Made by a program: the position numbers and the translations under genes. The notes beneath the pieces are model-generated. The model saw only the letters and a program-made list of their open reading frames with translations, ran no database searches and had not been told where the DNA came from. DNA of 64,000 nt. It comes from BOG-1155 sp963717985. GTDB lineage: Bacteria > Desulfobacterota > Syntrophorhabdia > Syntrophorhabdales > WCHB1-27. Below are positions 26,192 through 35,591 of this stretch, one piece after another. Location of the stretch: NCBI GenBank assembly GCA_963717985.1, contig CAVQYC010000005.1, positions 372,001 to 436,000 on the forward strand. The letters run 5' to 3'. The number at the start of each line of letters is the position of its first letter. Position 1 is the first letter of the stretch.

Positions 26192-28114
26192 TCAGTTACG
26201 GGACCCGTCCCGAACTTTCGGGACCTGTTCCTTTTCCTCGTATTCACTCACGAGTCGCCTCAACTCCTCCCCCTCGACGACCTCTTTCTCAAGGAGGACC
26301 CCGGCTATTTGCTCAAGAAGCTGCTTCTTCTCGCTGAGCGTCTCTTTGACCTGCTCATAGGCATCCTCGATTATCCGCCTGATCTCGTTGTCTATCTCTC
26401 TGGCGGTCTCCTCGCTGTAGTCCCTGGAGTGGGTTTCGGAACCGATATCGAGGAACATCGATTTCCTTTCGTTTTCGTAGGTGATGTGGCCTATTCTGTC
26501 GCTCATCCCGAATTCCTTGACCATCGACTTCACGATATCCGTCGCCTTGGCAAGGTCGTCATGGGCACCCGTCGAGACTTCCCCGAAGGTCAGCTCTTCA
26601 GCGACCCTGCCGCCAAGAAGAACGGCAAGGCGGTCAAGGAGTTCCTGCTTCGTCATCAGGTAGCGGTCCTCGGTGGGCCGCTGCATGGTATAGCCGAGGG
26701 CCGCGATCCCCCTCGGTATGATGGAGATCTTGTGCACCGGGTCCGGCGTCTGCAAAAGCGACGCCATCAGCGCGTGGCCTGTCTCATGATATGCCACGAT
26801 CTCCTTTTCCTTTCTGTTCATAACCTTTTTCTTCTTCTCCAGGCCGGCGAGCACCCGGTCTATGGCTTCGTCGAACTCCGCGGTCGTCACCGCAGACTTG
26901 CCCTTCCGCGCGGTAAGGAGGGCCGCCTCGTTCACTAGGTTGGCGAGGTCCGCCCCGACAAAGCCGGGTGTCCTTGCGGCCACCACCGCCAGGTCCACAT
27001 CGGTGGCGATTTTTACCCCTTTCGCGTGGACTCGGAGGATCGCCTCCCTTCCGTTGATGTCGGGCCTGTCGACGAGCACGTGCCTGTCGAACCGCCCCGG
27101 CCGCAACAGGGCCGGGTCGAGGATCTCCGGCCTGTTGGTCGCCGCCATGATGATCACGCCCTTCTTGGTCTCGAAGCCGTCCATTTCAGCGAGAAGCTGG
27201 TTCAGGGTCTGCTCCCTCTCGTCGTGCGACGCGAGCGGGTTCAGGCCGCGGGCCTTGCCCAGCGCATCAAGCTCATCGATGAAGATGATGCAGGGCGCCT
27301 TTTCCTGCGCTTGCGCGAAGAGGTCCCTCACCCGCGCCGCCCCCACGCCGACGAACATCTCGACGAAGTCCGATCCGCTCATGCTGAAGAAGGGTACTTT
27401 CGCCTCTCCCGCCACTGCTTTTGCGAGGAGGGTCTTTCCCGTGCCCGGCGCTCCAACGAGGAGGATGCCCTTCGGTATCTTTCCCCCGATATTCAGGAAC
27501 TTCTGCGGCGTCCTCAAAAATTCGATGATCTCCTTCAGCTCTTCCTTGGCTTCTTCCACGCCGGCCACGTCTTCGAAGGTGATGCTTATCTCATTTTGCC
27601 CCAATATCCTGCTCCGGCTCTTGCCGAAATTGAGGACGCTGGTGGGGGTGCCGCCCATTTTCCTCATCAGGAGGTTCCAGATGACGATGATGATGGCAAA
27701 GGGCAGGATCCAGGAGATGATCCCTTTGAAAAGTTTATTCTCGTACTGACCGCTGAACTTGACGTTGCTCTTCTGCAGGTCCTTAACCAGGTCAGGGTCA
27801 TCCACTCTCGCGGTCATGAACTTCGCGGCCTTATCTTCCTGCTTGACCGTTCCCTGAATGCTTTCATTGCTTATGACAAGGTCGCTGACCTCCCCCTTCG
27901 CCAAATCCTGTTTGAACTCGCTGTAAGAGATGGTCTTTACCTCTGTATTGGACAAGTAGCTGTTGATGATGATTATGGCGACGAAGGCAACGATAAAGTA
28001 GAGAAAAGTGAAATTTCTCGTCTTGTTGTCCTTGTTGGCGCTAGTACTGCTTGATTTTAGGTCCAGAAAGGGGATTTTTCTGCCGCTCTTTTTTTTGACT
28101 CTTCTCTTCGGCAT
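26192..28114 (-). CDS. ftsH: ATP-dependent zinc metalloprotease FtsH
   Basis: Membrane-anchored AAA+ protease, 640 residues. Two N-terminal transmembrane segments (about 35-52 and 129-149) enclose a short periplasmic domain; Walker A GAPGTGKT 221-228, pore loop FVGVGAARVRDLF, Walker B IIFIDELDA, SRH region NRPEILDPALLRPGRFDR, and zinc site HETGH 443-447. Degrades misfolded membrane proteins and short-lived regulators. Odd: the best ribosome site (AAGGAGG, complement of 28151-28157) is about 36 bases before this ATG and no start codon in frame lies closer to it, so initiation here is unusual or the leader is structured. Confidence 0.97.
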   Translation of the reverse strand: MPKRRVKKKSGRKIPFLDLKSSSTSANKDNKTRNFTFLYFIVAFVAIIIINSYLSNTEVKTISYSEFKQDLAKGEVSDLVISNESIQGTVKQEDKAAKFMTARVDDPDLVKDLQKSNVKFSGQYENKLFKGIISWILPFAIIIVIWNLLMRKMGGTPTSVLNFGKSRSRILGQNEISITFEDVAGVEEAKEELKEIIEFLRTPQKFLNIGGKIPKGILLVGAPGTGKTLLAKAVAGEAKVPFFSMSGSDFVEMFVGVGAARVRDLFAQAQEKAPCIIFIDELDALGKARGLNPLASHDEREQTLNQLLAEMDGFETKKGVIIMAATNRPEILDPALLRPGRFDRHVLVDRPDINGREAILRVHAKGVKIATDVDLAVVAARTPGFVGADLANLVNEAALLTARKGKSAVTTAEFDEAIDRVLAGLEKKKKVMNRKEKEIVAYHETGHALMASLLQTPDPVHKISIIPRGIAALGYTMQRPTEDRYLMTKQELLDRLAVLLGGRVAEELTFGEVSTGAHDDLAKATDIVKSMVKEFGMSDRIGHITYENERKSMFLDIGSETHSRDYSEETAREIDNEIRRIIEDAYEQVKETLSEKKQLLEQIAGVLLEKEVVEGEELRRLVSEYEEKEQVPKVRDGSRN

Positions 28115-28214
28115 GTTAGATTCTAACAGAAAATATTTACTTTTTAAACACCTCCTTATATTCCTTTATGCACCCCGCCCTTTAAGTAGAATATTGTCAT
28201 TTCCCCGCTCATTG

Positions 28215-29147
28215 TCAATTATGGCGCCCCGGCGGTTTTCTTAGCGCATCATAGAGCACCCCATATCTCGCCCCCGCCGTGCTGACCGTAAGCTGCGTGC
28301 CCCCGAAGGCAACGACGATCTCCTCCATGAGGAGCACGCCCTGAGGAATAAGGTCTTCCCTTCGCGGTTCCATCCCCGGCAGGCCCTTTCGCTCTTCGAT
28401 AGTCATGGCTAAGAGGTGCTCTCTCCACTCGCGAAGCGTCGCAAGGGATATGACCATGCCGTGGATTCTCTTCTTGTCGAATGCGTCAAGGCCGATGACC
28501 ATCGCCGCCAGCGTCGTGACCGTGCCTGCCATGCCGACGATGCTCCGGTTGCCCGACCCACCCCGAGCCGCCCGATGCCCGGCCACCTGCCCCCTGACAA
28601 AACCGGATAGGTTCTCCAGCTCGTCTGCGAGGGGCGGGTCGTGGCCGATAAAGCGCTCGGTCAGTTTCACCGTGCCTAGGGGAAGCGACACGTAGCCCAG
28701 GAACTCATGCCTCGTGCCCCAGGCGATCTCCGTGCTCCCCCCGCCGATATCGACTATGAGAAGCTCCTCACCGCAGATCAGCGGGTCATCTTTCACCGAG
28801 AGATACGTGTAATACGCCTCCTCGTACTCGCTGATCACCCGTACCCTGATCCCGGCCCTTTGCCACGCCATCTCGACGAATTCGTCTCTGTTTGCAGCCT
28901 CCCGCAGCGCGGCTGTCCCGAAGCAGTCCGGGGTCTCCACGCCGTAGTGGTCGAGCATGCGCCGGTAGTCAACAAGTGTGCCTACGGTCCTCTCCATGGC
29001 GGGCCGGGTGAGCCTGCCGGTCGCGAGCAGCCCTTCTCCGAGCCGCGTGATGGTCGAGGCGTCATACAACTCGTCGAGTTGTCCCTTCGACTCCATCACG
29101 AGCAGGAGGACGGCGTTCGTCCCGATATCGATAGAGGCGTATCTCAT
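28215..29147 (-). CDS. Ppx/GppA phosphatase family protein
   Basis: 310 residues, the short form consisting of the two ASKHA domains only. N-terminal YASIDIGTNAVLLLV, the phosphate-2 motif LIVDIGGGSTEIAWG, the first-domain RLGEGLLATGRL, and GMAGTVTTLA. Members hydrolyse polyphosphate or pppGpp; without the C-terminal HD domain of long Ppx/GppA the exact substrate is open. Upstream of ftsH gene promoter on the same strand is the gap 28115-28214. Divergent from ccdA with a 35-base gap. Confidence 0.92.
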   Translation of the reverse strand: MRYASIDIGTNAVLLLVMESKGQLDELYDASTITRLGEGLLATGRLTRPAMERTVGTLVDYRRMLDHYGVETPDCFGTAALREAANRDEFVEMAWQRAGIRVRVISEYEEAYYTYLSVKDDPLICGEELLIVDIGGGSTEIAWGTRHEFLGYVSLPLGTVKLTERFIGHDPPLADELENLSGFVRGQVAGHRAARGGSGNRSIVGMAGTVTTLAAMVIGLDAFDKKRIHGMVISLATLREWREHLLAMTIEERKGLPGMEPRREDLIPQGVLLMEEIVVAFGGTQLTVSTAGARYGVLYDALRKPPGRHN

Positions 29148-29182
29148 TTGACAAATCCCGTAAGAAAGTAAATAATTAACGC

Positions 29183-29881
29183 GTGGAAGTCAACGGATTG
29201 ATCGCCTTTTTTGCCGGAGTCGGTTCGTTCTTCAGTCCCTGCGTGCTTCCCCTCGTCCCTTCGTTTCTCATCTACATATCAGGCGTCACCGTGCATGATT
29301 TCAACGACCTTTCCGAGGCGGGGTGCAGAAAGAGGGTGCTTTCCCACTCGGTCTCCTTCATCATCGGCTTTTCTTTCGTCTTCATCGTCCTGGGCATCTC
29401 GTCTTCCTTCCTCGGGAGCCTTTTCTCCTCATACCATAAATGGATCATGATCGTAGGGGGCGTTGTGCTCCTCATCATGGGTCTCAACATGCTCGGTCTT
29501 TTCAAAATCCCCTTCCTCAACCGGGAAAAGATAATCAATGTCTCAAAGAAACCCTCGAATCTGTTCGGCTCCTTTATCGTGGGCTTGACCTTCTCCCTCG
29601 GGTGGACGCCCTGCATCGGCCCCGTGCTCGCTTCTATCCTCATCGTTGCGGCAACGGGCAAGTCGGTCCTGGGGGGGCTGTACCTGCTAGGCCTCTACTC
29701 CCTCGGCCTCGCCATACCCTTCTTCGTCGCCGCGGTCCTCGTGGCCAGGCTGATGAACCTCATGCGGCGCTTCGGCTACGTGGTGAGGTACACCTCTCTC
29801 ATCCTGGGCGCGCTCCTCGTCATCCTGGGCGCGCTCCTCGTCACCGGCTATTACACGACAATGACGAAACTGTTGGGTTGA
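29183..29881 (+). CDS. ccdA: Cytochrome c biogenesis protein CcdA (thiol-disulphide electron carrier)
   Basis: 232 residues with six predicted transmembrane helices. It passes electrons from cytoplasmic thioredoxin to periplasmic thiol proteins. Both redox cysteines are present in the family motifs: FFSPCVLPLVP in helix 1 and GWTPCIGPVLA in helix 4. GTG start at 29183. Such a protein serves heme attachment to c-type cytochromes or other periplasmic thiols; no partner thioredoxin is adjacent. Confidence 0.94.
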   Translation: MEVNGLIAFFAGVGSFFSPCVLPLVPSFLIYISGVTVHDFNDLSEAGCRKRVLSHSVSFIIGFSFVFIVLGISSSFLGSLFSSYHKWIMIVGGVVLLIMGLNMLGLFKIPFLNREKIINVSKKPSNLFGSFIVGLTFSLGWTPCIGPVLASILIVAATGKSVLGGLYLLGLYSLGLAIPFFVAAVLVARLMNLMRRFGYVVRYTSLILGALLVILGALLVTGYYTTMTKLLG

Positions 29882-29890
29882 AACGCAGCC

Positions 29891-31240
29891 TCACTTGGGC
29901 GCGGTCCCCACGTCGGAGAGGGCGATCCCCTTTGTTTCCGGGCTATAGATGAGGCTGGCAAAGGTGATGATCGAGCCGATGGTCAGTATCACCGCGGGGG
30001 AGAGCCACATGTCCTGCCCTTCTATCGATTTGATAAAAGAGATGTTGTGGGCCCACCACACGTACAGGCTGAACCCCGCGCCGATCAGGGCGCCGGCTGA
30101 GTAGCCGAAACCGACACCGACGGCACGCCTCCTCGTGGGAAACCGCTCCGAGAGGTAGGCGGGTACCATACCCCAGGCAAGCTTGAGCATTGCCGCCATC
30201 GTGGTCCCCACTACGGCAAGCACGAGGTTCCGCGCGACGGCCGCATGGTAGAGCACGTAATAGACGGGGATGCCAAAGGTGACGAGAAAGGCGCAGTACC
30301 ACATGGTGAGCGGCTTTCTTCCCGTAATATCGGAGAGCCAGCCATAGAGGTTGTAGCCCAGGAAAGCCATGAAGAGGGCGAAACCATAGATGAGGCTATA
30401 GGTGGTCGGGTCAAAGCCCCTGCCGCCGAGGGTGAGGAGGTTCGGCAAGAACCCGTACACCGAATAATCGGTGAGAAAAAGGCCCGTCATGAACATGAAG
30501 ACCTGGAGGAAGTCCCACAGTGCCGGAGGCTTGAAAAGACTGAAGAAGGGCGCCCTCTCCACTGCACCCTTCTTCTTGGCCTTTTCAAACTCGGGTGACT
30601 CCGGCAGCATACGCCTGATGTAGAGCGCGAGCAGCACGGGCAGCAACCCCGTCATAAAGGCAATGCGCCAGCCGTAAGAGGACATGGCCGCCTTTCCCGT
30701 GAGAGCGAAAATTACGGCAAATACGAGGGAGGCGAACACGTAGCCCAGAGGGAAACCCGACTGGACAAAGCCCCCGATGGCGCCGCGTCTACGAGCCGGG
30801 GCGTGCTCGATGGCGAATGCGTGTCCCACCGCGTATTCACCCCCGAAGAAACAGCCCATGATGAACCGGAGCACGCAGAACAGGACGTACGACCAGACGC
30901 CCACCCGTTGGTACGTGGGAAGGAACCCGGCGATGCCCGACATGAGACCCACCCCGGCGATGGTGAAGACGAGCAGGCGGCGGCGTCCTATCTTATCGGC
31001 ATAGTGGCCGAAGATTGCCGATCCCAGGGGTCTGGCTGCCATGGTGATGGAGTAGGTGAAGACGACGGTGATGTATTGCCATGCCTCGCTCCCTTTGGGG
31101 GAGGCGAAGACCTTGATGAGGATAGGCGCCATGACGAGGACGAGCGCCATGTCGTAGGCATCGAGCATGAAACCGAGGAACTGGGAGACCATAGCCAACT
31201 TCGTGTTTTTGCCGAGTCTCGCGGTCGTATCAGCGGACAT
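29891..31240 (-). CDS. Major facilitator superfamily transporter (SHS/MHS-like organic anion carrier)
   Basis: 449 residues, 12 predicted helices. The A motif is GHYADKIGRRRLL in loop 2-3 and the first helix has LDAYDMALVLVM, which resembles the sialate:H+ symporter (SHS) and metabolite:H+ symporter groups. Middle charged loop KAKKKGAVERAP. Substrate is likely a carboxylate or sugar acid; not determinable. No enzyme gene for a specific substrate is adjacent. Convergent with ccdA (nine-base gap). Confidence 0.87.
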   Translation of the reverse strand: MSADTTARLGKNTKLAMVSQFLGFMLDAYDMALVLVMAPILIKVFASPKGSEAWQYITVVFTYSITMAARPLGSAIFGHYADKIGRRRLLVFTIAGVGLMSGIAGFLPTYQRVGVWSYVLFCVLRFIMGCFFGGEYAVGHAFAIEHAPARRRGAIGGFVQSGFPLGYVFASLVFAVIFALTGKAAMSSYGWRIAFMTGLLPVLLALYIRRMLPESPEFEKAKKKGAVERAPFFSLFKPPALWDFLQVFMFMTGLFLTDYSVYGFLPNLLTLGGRGFDPTTYSLIYGFALFMAFLGYNLYGWLSDITGRKPLTMWYCAFLVTFGIPVYYVLYHAAVARNLVLAVVGTTMAAMLKLAWGMVPAYLSERFPTRRRAVGVGFGYSAGALIGAGFSLYVWWAHNISFIKSIEGQDMWLSPAVILTIGSIITFASLIYSPETKGIALSDVGTAPK

Positions 31241-31376
31241 AAGAGTACCCCCCCTTTTTTTCTTACCACGCTATCTAACCCGTAGTTTTGTCGCCTACTC
31301 CAGTCCTGCAAAAGCCCGATCCACTGCGATCTTCCGGTTCAGTCCGTTCCCGTGTGAAAAAGCCGGAAGAAAAAGC

Positions 31377-31622
31377 CTAATCCAGCATCGGTATATGCTC
31401 ATCGTCACGTTCCGTATTCATGGCCTGCACACGTTCGATCTCGCGCAGCTTCAGTCTGATGAGCACGATAAGCACGATAAGCCCAACCCAGAAAAGGGCG
31501 AGGTTCACATAGATGGAGGCCCGGTCATATGCGGAAGGGGGGATGAGAGCGATCTTCTCTTCAGCGAATACGACCCGGCCGGGGAGAAGAAGGAACCAAA
31601 GGATGAGGAGAAATTTGTTCAC
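31377..31622 (-). CDS. Small exported single-pass protein at end of respiratory operon
   Basis: 81 residues from a GTG start preceded by AAGGAG at six bases. Signal peptide (FLLILWFLLLPGRVVFA), a short periplasmic segment, one transmembrane helix (LALFWVGLIVLIVLI) and a cytoplasmic tail. Thirteen bases behind the cytochrome b gene. No heme-binding CxxCH. It may be a small subunit of the cytochrome b/Rieske complex, by position only. Confidence 0.7.
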   Translation of the reverse strand: MNKFLLILWFLLLPGRVVFAEEKIALIPPSAYDRASIYVNLALFWVGLIVLIVLIRLKLREIERVQAMNTERDDEHIPMLD

Positions 31623-31635
31623 GCGCCGCTCCTTT

Positions 31636-32700
31636 TTAACTGAAATACCCGACTATCGTCATGACGACGAAATAGAGGAGGTAGCCCACGCCGATGGCGG
31701 TAAAGAGGGGGCTCCTCTCTCCCGAGCTCGATTTTTTGTCAAAAAAGGGCACAAGGAAGAGGAAAAGGATTGCGAGGCTGATGAAGACTATGGCAATAGT
31801 TTCCCCGTTCATGCCGGCCAGTGTGCCGGGGAAGAGCTTCAGTGTCTGAAAGAGGAACAGGAAATACCACTCCGGCTTCACATTTTCGGGCGGGGGCGCG
31901 AGGGGGTCAGCCTTTTTTGCGATATCGGGGGGCAGGAACACGGCTAGGGTGACCACGATGCCGAGCACGACGAGCCAGATCATAAGGTCGCGGTAGAACA
32001 CGTTGGGAAAGAAGGGGACCTGTTTCAGGGTCTTCCCCTTTTGCGACTGGGGCACGCTCATGCCATGGAACTGGACGAGGAGGAGATGGACGCCGAGGAC
32101 GACCAGGGTGAGCAGCGGGAGGACCGAGATGTGAAAGGCGTAGAAACGGGTCAGCGTCTCCCCTGTCACATCGATGCCGCCCCTCAGGAATGCCTTGATC
32201 CAAGCGCCGAAAATCGGGAGGTTTCCCGCGCCGCCCGTGGCTACACGGACCGCCGCAAAGGCCCTCTCGTCCCACAGGAGGAAATACCCCGAGAGGCCGA
32301 AGAAGATGGAGATGCCCAGGAGGAAGAACCCCGACACCCATTGGAGCTCCCTGGGCTTTCTGTACGACTTTAAAAGGAGCGTGGCAAAGACATGGACGAA
32401 CATGACGAAGATCGCAGCTTGGGCCCCCCAGTGGTGGAGGGAGCGGAAAAACCACCCCATGTTCAGCTTTGTCACGATATCGATGATGCTCTTGTGGGCA
32501 GCCTCGAAGTAGGGGATATAGTAGAAGGCGAGGGCGAGCCCCGTGAAAACCTGCATAACGAAGAGAAAAAGAACGATGCCCCCCGTATAGTACCATATCT
32601 CCCTGCTATGGACGGGGACGAGCTTTTTTCCCGCTGCTGCGCGCACGCCGGCCACGTCGCAGCGCTCTCCGAACCAGTCTCTAAGCCTTGGGAAGTTCAA
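31636..32700 (-). CDS. Cytochrome b subunit of a bc-type complex (b6-like plus C-terminal part)
   Basis: 354 residues. Four heme-ligand histidines: His89 and His103 in helix B, His190 and His205 in helix D. The helix D pair is 15 apart as in cytochrome b6 rather than 14 as in mitochondrial cytochrome b. The quinol-site motif PEWY is at 276-279. The C-terminal helices after PEWY are a shortened subunit-IV-like part. TTG start at 32700 overlaps the Rieske gene by 20 bases; N-terminal LRDWFGER matches the family, which supports this start. Oxidises quinol together with the Rieske protein. Confidence 0.93.
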   Translation of the reverse strand: MNFPRLRDWFGERCDVAGVRAAAGKKLVPVHSREIWYYTGGIVLFLFVMQVFTGLALAFYYIPYFEAAHKSIIDIVTKLNMGWFFRSLHHWGAQAAIFVMFVHVFATLLLKSYRKPRELQWVSGFFLLGISIFFGLSGYFLLWDERAFAAVRVATGGAGNLPIFGAWIKAFLRGGIDVTGETLTRFYAFHISVLPLLTLVVLGVHLLLVQFHGMSVPQSQKGKTLKQVPFFPNVFYRDLMIWLVVLGIVVTLAVFLPPDIAKKADPLAPPPENVKPEWYFLFLFQTLKLFPGTLAGMNGETIAIVFISLAILFLFLVPFFDKKSSSGERSPLFTAIGVGYLLYFVVMTIVGYFS

Positions 32701-33151
32701 CCTTGACCCCTTTTTTGTGGACGATCAGCTTCCCGCCCTCGACCCTATAGTCGAAGAATTCCAGGGGTTTTGGGGGCGGCCCTTCAACGTTCCTGCCGTT
32801 CTCATCAAACCAGCCCTTGTGACAGGGGCAGTAAAACCGATGCCGCTCGGGCTTGTAAACGATATTGCACTCCATGTGAGAGCAGACACCCTTGAGCGCC
32901 ACTATCCGGTTGTCGGCCGTCTTGAAGAAGAGGCCGACCTTGCCCCCCCATGCAAAGGCCTTGGTGGAATTGGCGGGTATGGAGAAAAAATCTTCCGGCT
33001 TCAGGATGACGAAATCAGGCTCCTTTCCGAGTGTCGGGAAGGCGAACCTGTAGAGGGCGTAAAAGCTGCCAATAGCAAAGGAGGCTACCCAGCCGCCTAA
33101 AAGGGCGTTAAGAAAGGTCCTGCGGGTGACGAGGGAATAATCAATCTTCAT
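32681..33151 (-). CDS. Rieske iron-sulphur protein of the bc-type complex
   Basis: 156 residues. N-terminal twin-arginine-like TRRTFLNALLGG followed by a membrane helix that anchors the protein. The [2Fe-2S] ligands are Cys90-x-His92 (VCSHMEC) and Cys108-x-x-His111 (CPCHKGWF). In this protein both clusters motifs keep the additional Cys residues (Cys95, Cys110) of the disulphide. Start 33151 is chosen since GGGGTGG precedes it; overlaps the sdhB stop by 11 bases, so translation is coupled to sdhB. Confidence 0.94.
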   Translation of the reverse strand: MKIDYSLVTRRTFLNALLGGWVASFAIGSFYALYRFAFPTLGKEPDFVILKPEDFFSIPANSTKAFAWGGKVGLFFKTADNRIVALKGVCSHMECNIVYKPERHRFYCPCHKGWFDENGRNVEGPPPKPLEFFDYRVEGGKLIVHKKGVKVELPKA

Positions 33152-33887
33152 GGCCGTCCACCCCAAAGACGCGCTTCAGCCTGTATTTCACCAGCCTTTT
33201 CCGGAGTCCTACGATGGCGTCCGTGGGCCTCACTTCCTTCGGACACGCGTCGATACAGCGAAGGAGCGTGTCGCATCCCCAGACGCCCCGACCGTTATTT
33301 ACCGACTCCAGGAACCTGTCGGGTCTTTCATCCCTGGAGTCGAGCATGAACCTCTGAAGCTTTGCGAGGGCCGCCGGTCCCACATAGTCAGGCTCCCTTC
33401 TCAGCACTTCGCACGCCCCGTAACAGCAGGCGCAGAGTATGCAGTTGACGAACTGGTCGATCCGCTTCCTGTTTTCTTCGCTCTGGAGGATCTCCTTCTC
33501 GGGATCGGGACTACGCCTCACGAGATAGGGCTTGACCTGTTCGTACATGGTCCAGAAGGGCGCCAGATCGACCACGAGGTCCCTGATGATCTCGAAATTC
33601 GGGAGCGGCTCCAGGATGATCGTTTCCGAGTTGCAGGAGGTCACCTGCGTCCTGCAGGCGAGATCGAGCCTGCCGTTGATGACCATCGCGCAGGAGCCGC
33701 ACGTGGCCGCCCTGCACGAGGACCTGAAGGCCAGCGTCCCGTCCAGCTCGTCCCTGATCCTCATGAGCACCGTGAGGACGGTGAGCCCGGGGATCACACG
33801 CACGCTGTACGAGGAGAAGGTCGCCTTTTCCTCCGGTTTCTGTGCATCGTACCGCAGTACCTTGAAGGTGTATATGTCGCCGCTCAA
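33141..33887 (-). CDS. sdhB: Succinate dehydrogenase/fumarate reductase iron-sulphur subunit
   Basis: 248 residues. Ligands for the plant-type [2Fe-2S] cluster in RSSCRAATCGSCAMVINGR with a further Cys in LDLACRT; [4Fe-4S]/[3Fe-4S] ligands in NCILCACCYGACEV and LRCIDACPKEVRP. Transfers electrons from the flavoprotein to the quinone. The start overlaps the sdhA stop by four bases. The succession sdhC-sdhA-sdhB is followed without a gap by the Rieske gene. Confidence 0.95.
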   Translation of the reverse strand: MSGDIYTFKVLRYDAQKPEEKATFSSYSVRVIPGLTVLTVLMRIRDELDGTLAFRSSCRAATCGSCAMVINGRLDLACRTQVTSCNSETIILEPLPNFEIIRDLVVDLAPFWTMYEQVKPYLVRRSPDPEKEILQSEENRKRIDQFVNCILCACCYGACEVLRREPDYVGPAALAKLQRFMLDSRDERPDRFLESVNNGRGVWGCDTLLRCIDACPKEVRPTDAIVGLRKRLVKYRLKRVFGVDGHED

Positions 33888-35590
33888 TAGGTCCTCGCCA
33901 TGGGCTGGTATCTGGTGATGACGGGCTCCCTGTAAGAGATGGAGAGCTCCCCCGTGGTCGCGTCTTTCGTCGCGAGTGTGTGCTTCAGCCAGTCCCCATC
34001 GTTCCTTGTCGTGAAGTCGCGCCTGAAATGGGCACCCCTGCTCTCCTGTCTGAGGAGGGCCCCGAGGGTGGTCGCGTGGGCGACGTCGATCATCGACCCC
34101 AGCTCCAGCGCGCCGATGAGCTCATAGTTCATGTGGAGCGCAGACGACGAGAGCCGCACCGACTTGTATCTCTCCCTGATCGCGAGGACCCTCTCCAAAC
34201 CCTTTTCAAGCTCTTCTCCGGTCCTGAATATCCCCACGTACTCATCCATGGTCTTTCTCAAATCCTCCAGGACCTTGAAGGGCCTCTCGCTCCCTTCGGC
34301 CGACAACTTCCTGATCTTCCGCTCCATCTCCTCCTTCCTGGCCTCTACCACCTTTTCGGTGGGCCTCACCGCGTGACCGCTCAGGTAGTCGTCGATGCTC
34401 AGGGAGCAAAGTTTTCCGAAGACGATGGTATCGAGGAGCGAATTTCCGCCAAGCCTGTTCCCGCCGTGGACGCTCACGCAGGCGCACTCACCGGCGGCGT
34501 AGAAGCCCTTCAGCCCTGTCTCGCCCCGGGCGTTCGTGTCGATGCCTCCCATGGAATAGTGCTGGCACGGCATGATGGGGATGGGTTCACGGATGGGGTC
34601 GACGCCGGCAAAGTCGATGGATATGCGCCGTATGCCGGGGAGCCTCTCCAGGATCTTCTTCTCCCCGAGATGGCGGAGGTCGAGGTGGACGTACTTGCCC
34701 AGCTCGTTCTCAAAGGCGTTGCCGGCTTCGATCTCGCTCTGGATGCTCCTCGAGACGATATCCCGGGGCGCAAGCTCCATGGCCTTCGGCACGTAGCGCT
34801 CCATGAACCGCTCGCCCTTGTTGTTGATGAGGTAGGCGCCCTCGCCACGGCACGCCTCGGACATGAGGATGTTTGTTCCGAGGAGGGTAGTGGGGTGGAA
34901 CTGAACGAACTCCATATCTTTCATGGGTACGCCCGCGGCATAGGCCATGCCGATGCCGCTTCCGTTATTGATGACAGCGTTGGTCGAATGGTAATAGATG
35001 CGGCCGTAGCCGCCCGTCGCAAAAAGGGTCGCCCTTGAGAGGACAGGCACGATGGTGCCCTTCACCTGATCGATCAGGACCACGCCGTGGCAGACACCTT
35101 CCTCCGCAGCCAGGGCGGCCACCACATATTCGGAATAGATCCTTACACCACAGGCAACGGCCCTCTCGTAAAGGGTGTTGAGGAGCACGTGTCCTGTCAG
35201 GTCGGCCGAATAGCAGGTCCTCGGGTAACCGGCCCCTCCGAAGGGACGCTGCGCTATGGTGCCGTCGGGGAACCGGCTGAAAGGGCAGCCCCAGTGCTCC
35301 ATCTCGTAGACGACGTTGATGGCCTCGCGACACATGATCTCGACGGCATCCTGGTCGGCCAGGTAATCACTCCCCTTGATCGTATCGAAGGCGTGCTTCT
35401 CCCACGTGTCGTCCCTGCCGTCGGGATTGTTGGCGAGGGCAGCGTTGATGCCCCCCTGGGCCGCGATGGAATGGGACCTGATGGGGTGTACCTTCGAGAC
35501 GAGGGCGACGTCGTACTTGTCGCACAGACCTACGGCAGCCCTCAAGCCCGCCAGACCGCCCCCGACAACGACCACGTCGTGATGGATCAT
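33884..35590 (-). CDS. sdhA: Succinate dehydrogenase/fumarate reductase flavoprotein subunit
   Basis: 568 residues from ATG 35590, which lies one base after the sdhC stop; the frame stays open upstream but that part lies inside sdhC. FAD-binding VVVVGGGLAGLRAA, the covalent-FAD His40 in RSHSIAAQGG, the active-site region QFHPTTL, the Arg in APRDIVSRSI, and CQHYSMGGI with the substrate His. The C-terminal HFRRDF..RNDGDWLKHT matches the SDH/FRD family. Direction (succinate oxidation or fumarate reduction) is not shown by sequence. Confidence 0.96.
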   Translation of the reverse strand: MIHHDVVVVGGGLAGLRAAVGLCDKYDVALVSKVHPIRSHSIAAQGGINAALANNPDGRDDTWEKHAFDTIKGSDYLADQDAVEIMCREAINVVYEMEHWGCPFSRFPDGTIAQRPFGGAGYPRTCYSADLTGHVLLNTLYERAVACGVRIYSEYVVAALAAEEGVCHGVVLIDQVKGTIVPVLSRATLFATGGYGRIYYHSTNAVINNGSGIGMAYAAGVPMKDMEFVQFHPTTLLGTNILMSEACRGEGAYLINNKGERFMERYVPKAMELAPRDIVSRSIQSEIEAGNAFENELGKYVHLDLRHLGEKKILERLPGIRRISIDFAGVDPIREPIPIMPCQHYSMGGIDTNARGETGLKGFYAAGECACVSVHGGNRLGGNSLLDTIVFGKLCSLSIDDYLSGHAVRPTEKVVEARKEEMERKIRKLSAEGSERPFKVLEDLRKTMDEYVGIFRTGEELEKGLERVLAIRERYKSVRLSSSALHMNYELIGALELGSMIDVAHATTLGALLRQESRGAHFRRDFTTRNDGDWLKHTLATKDATTGELSISYREPVITRYQPMARTY

Positions 35591-35591
35591 G

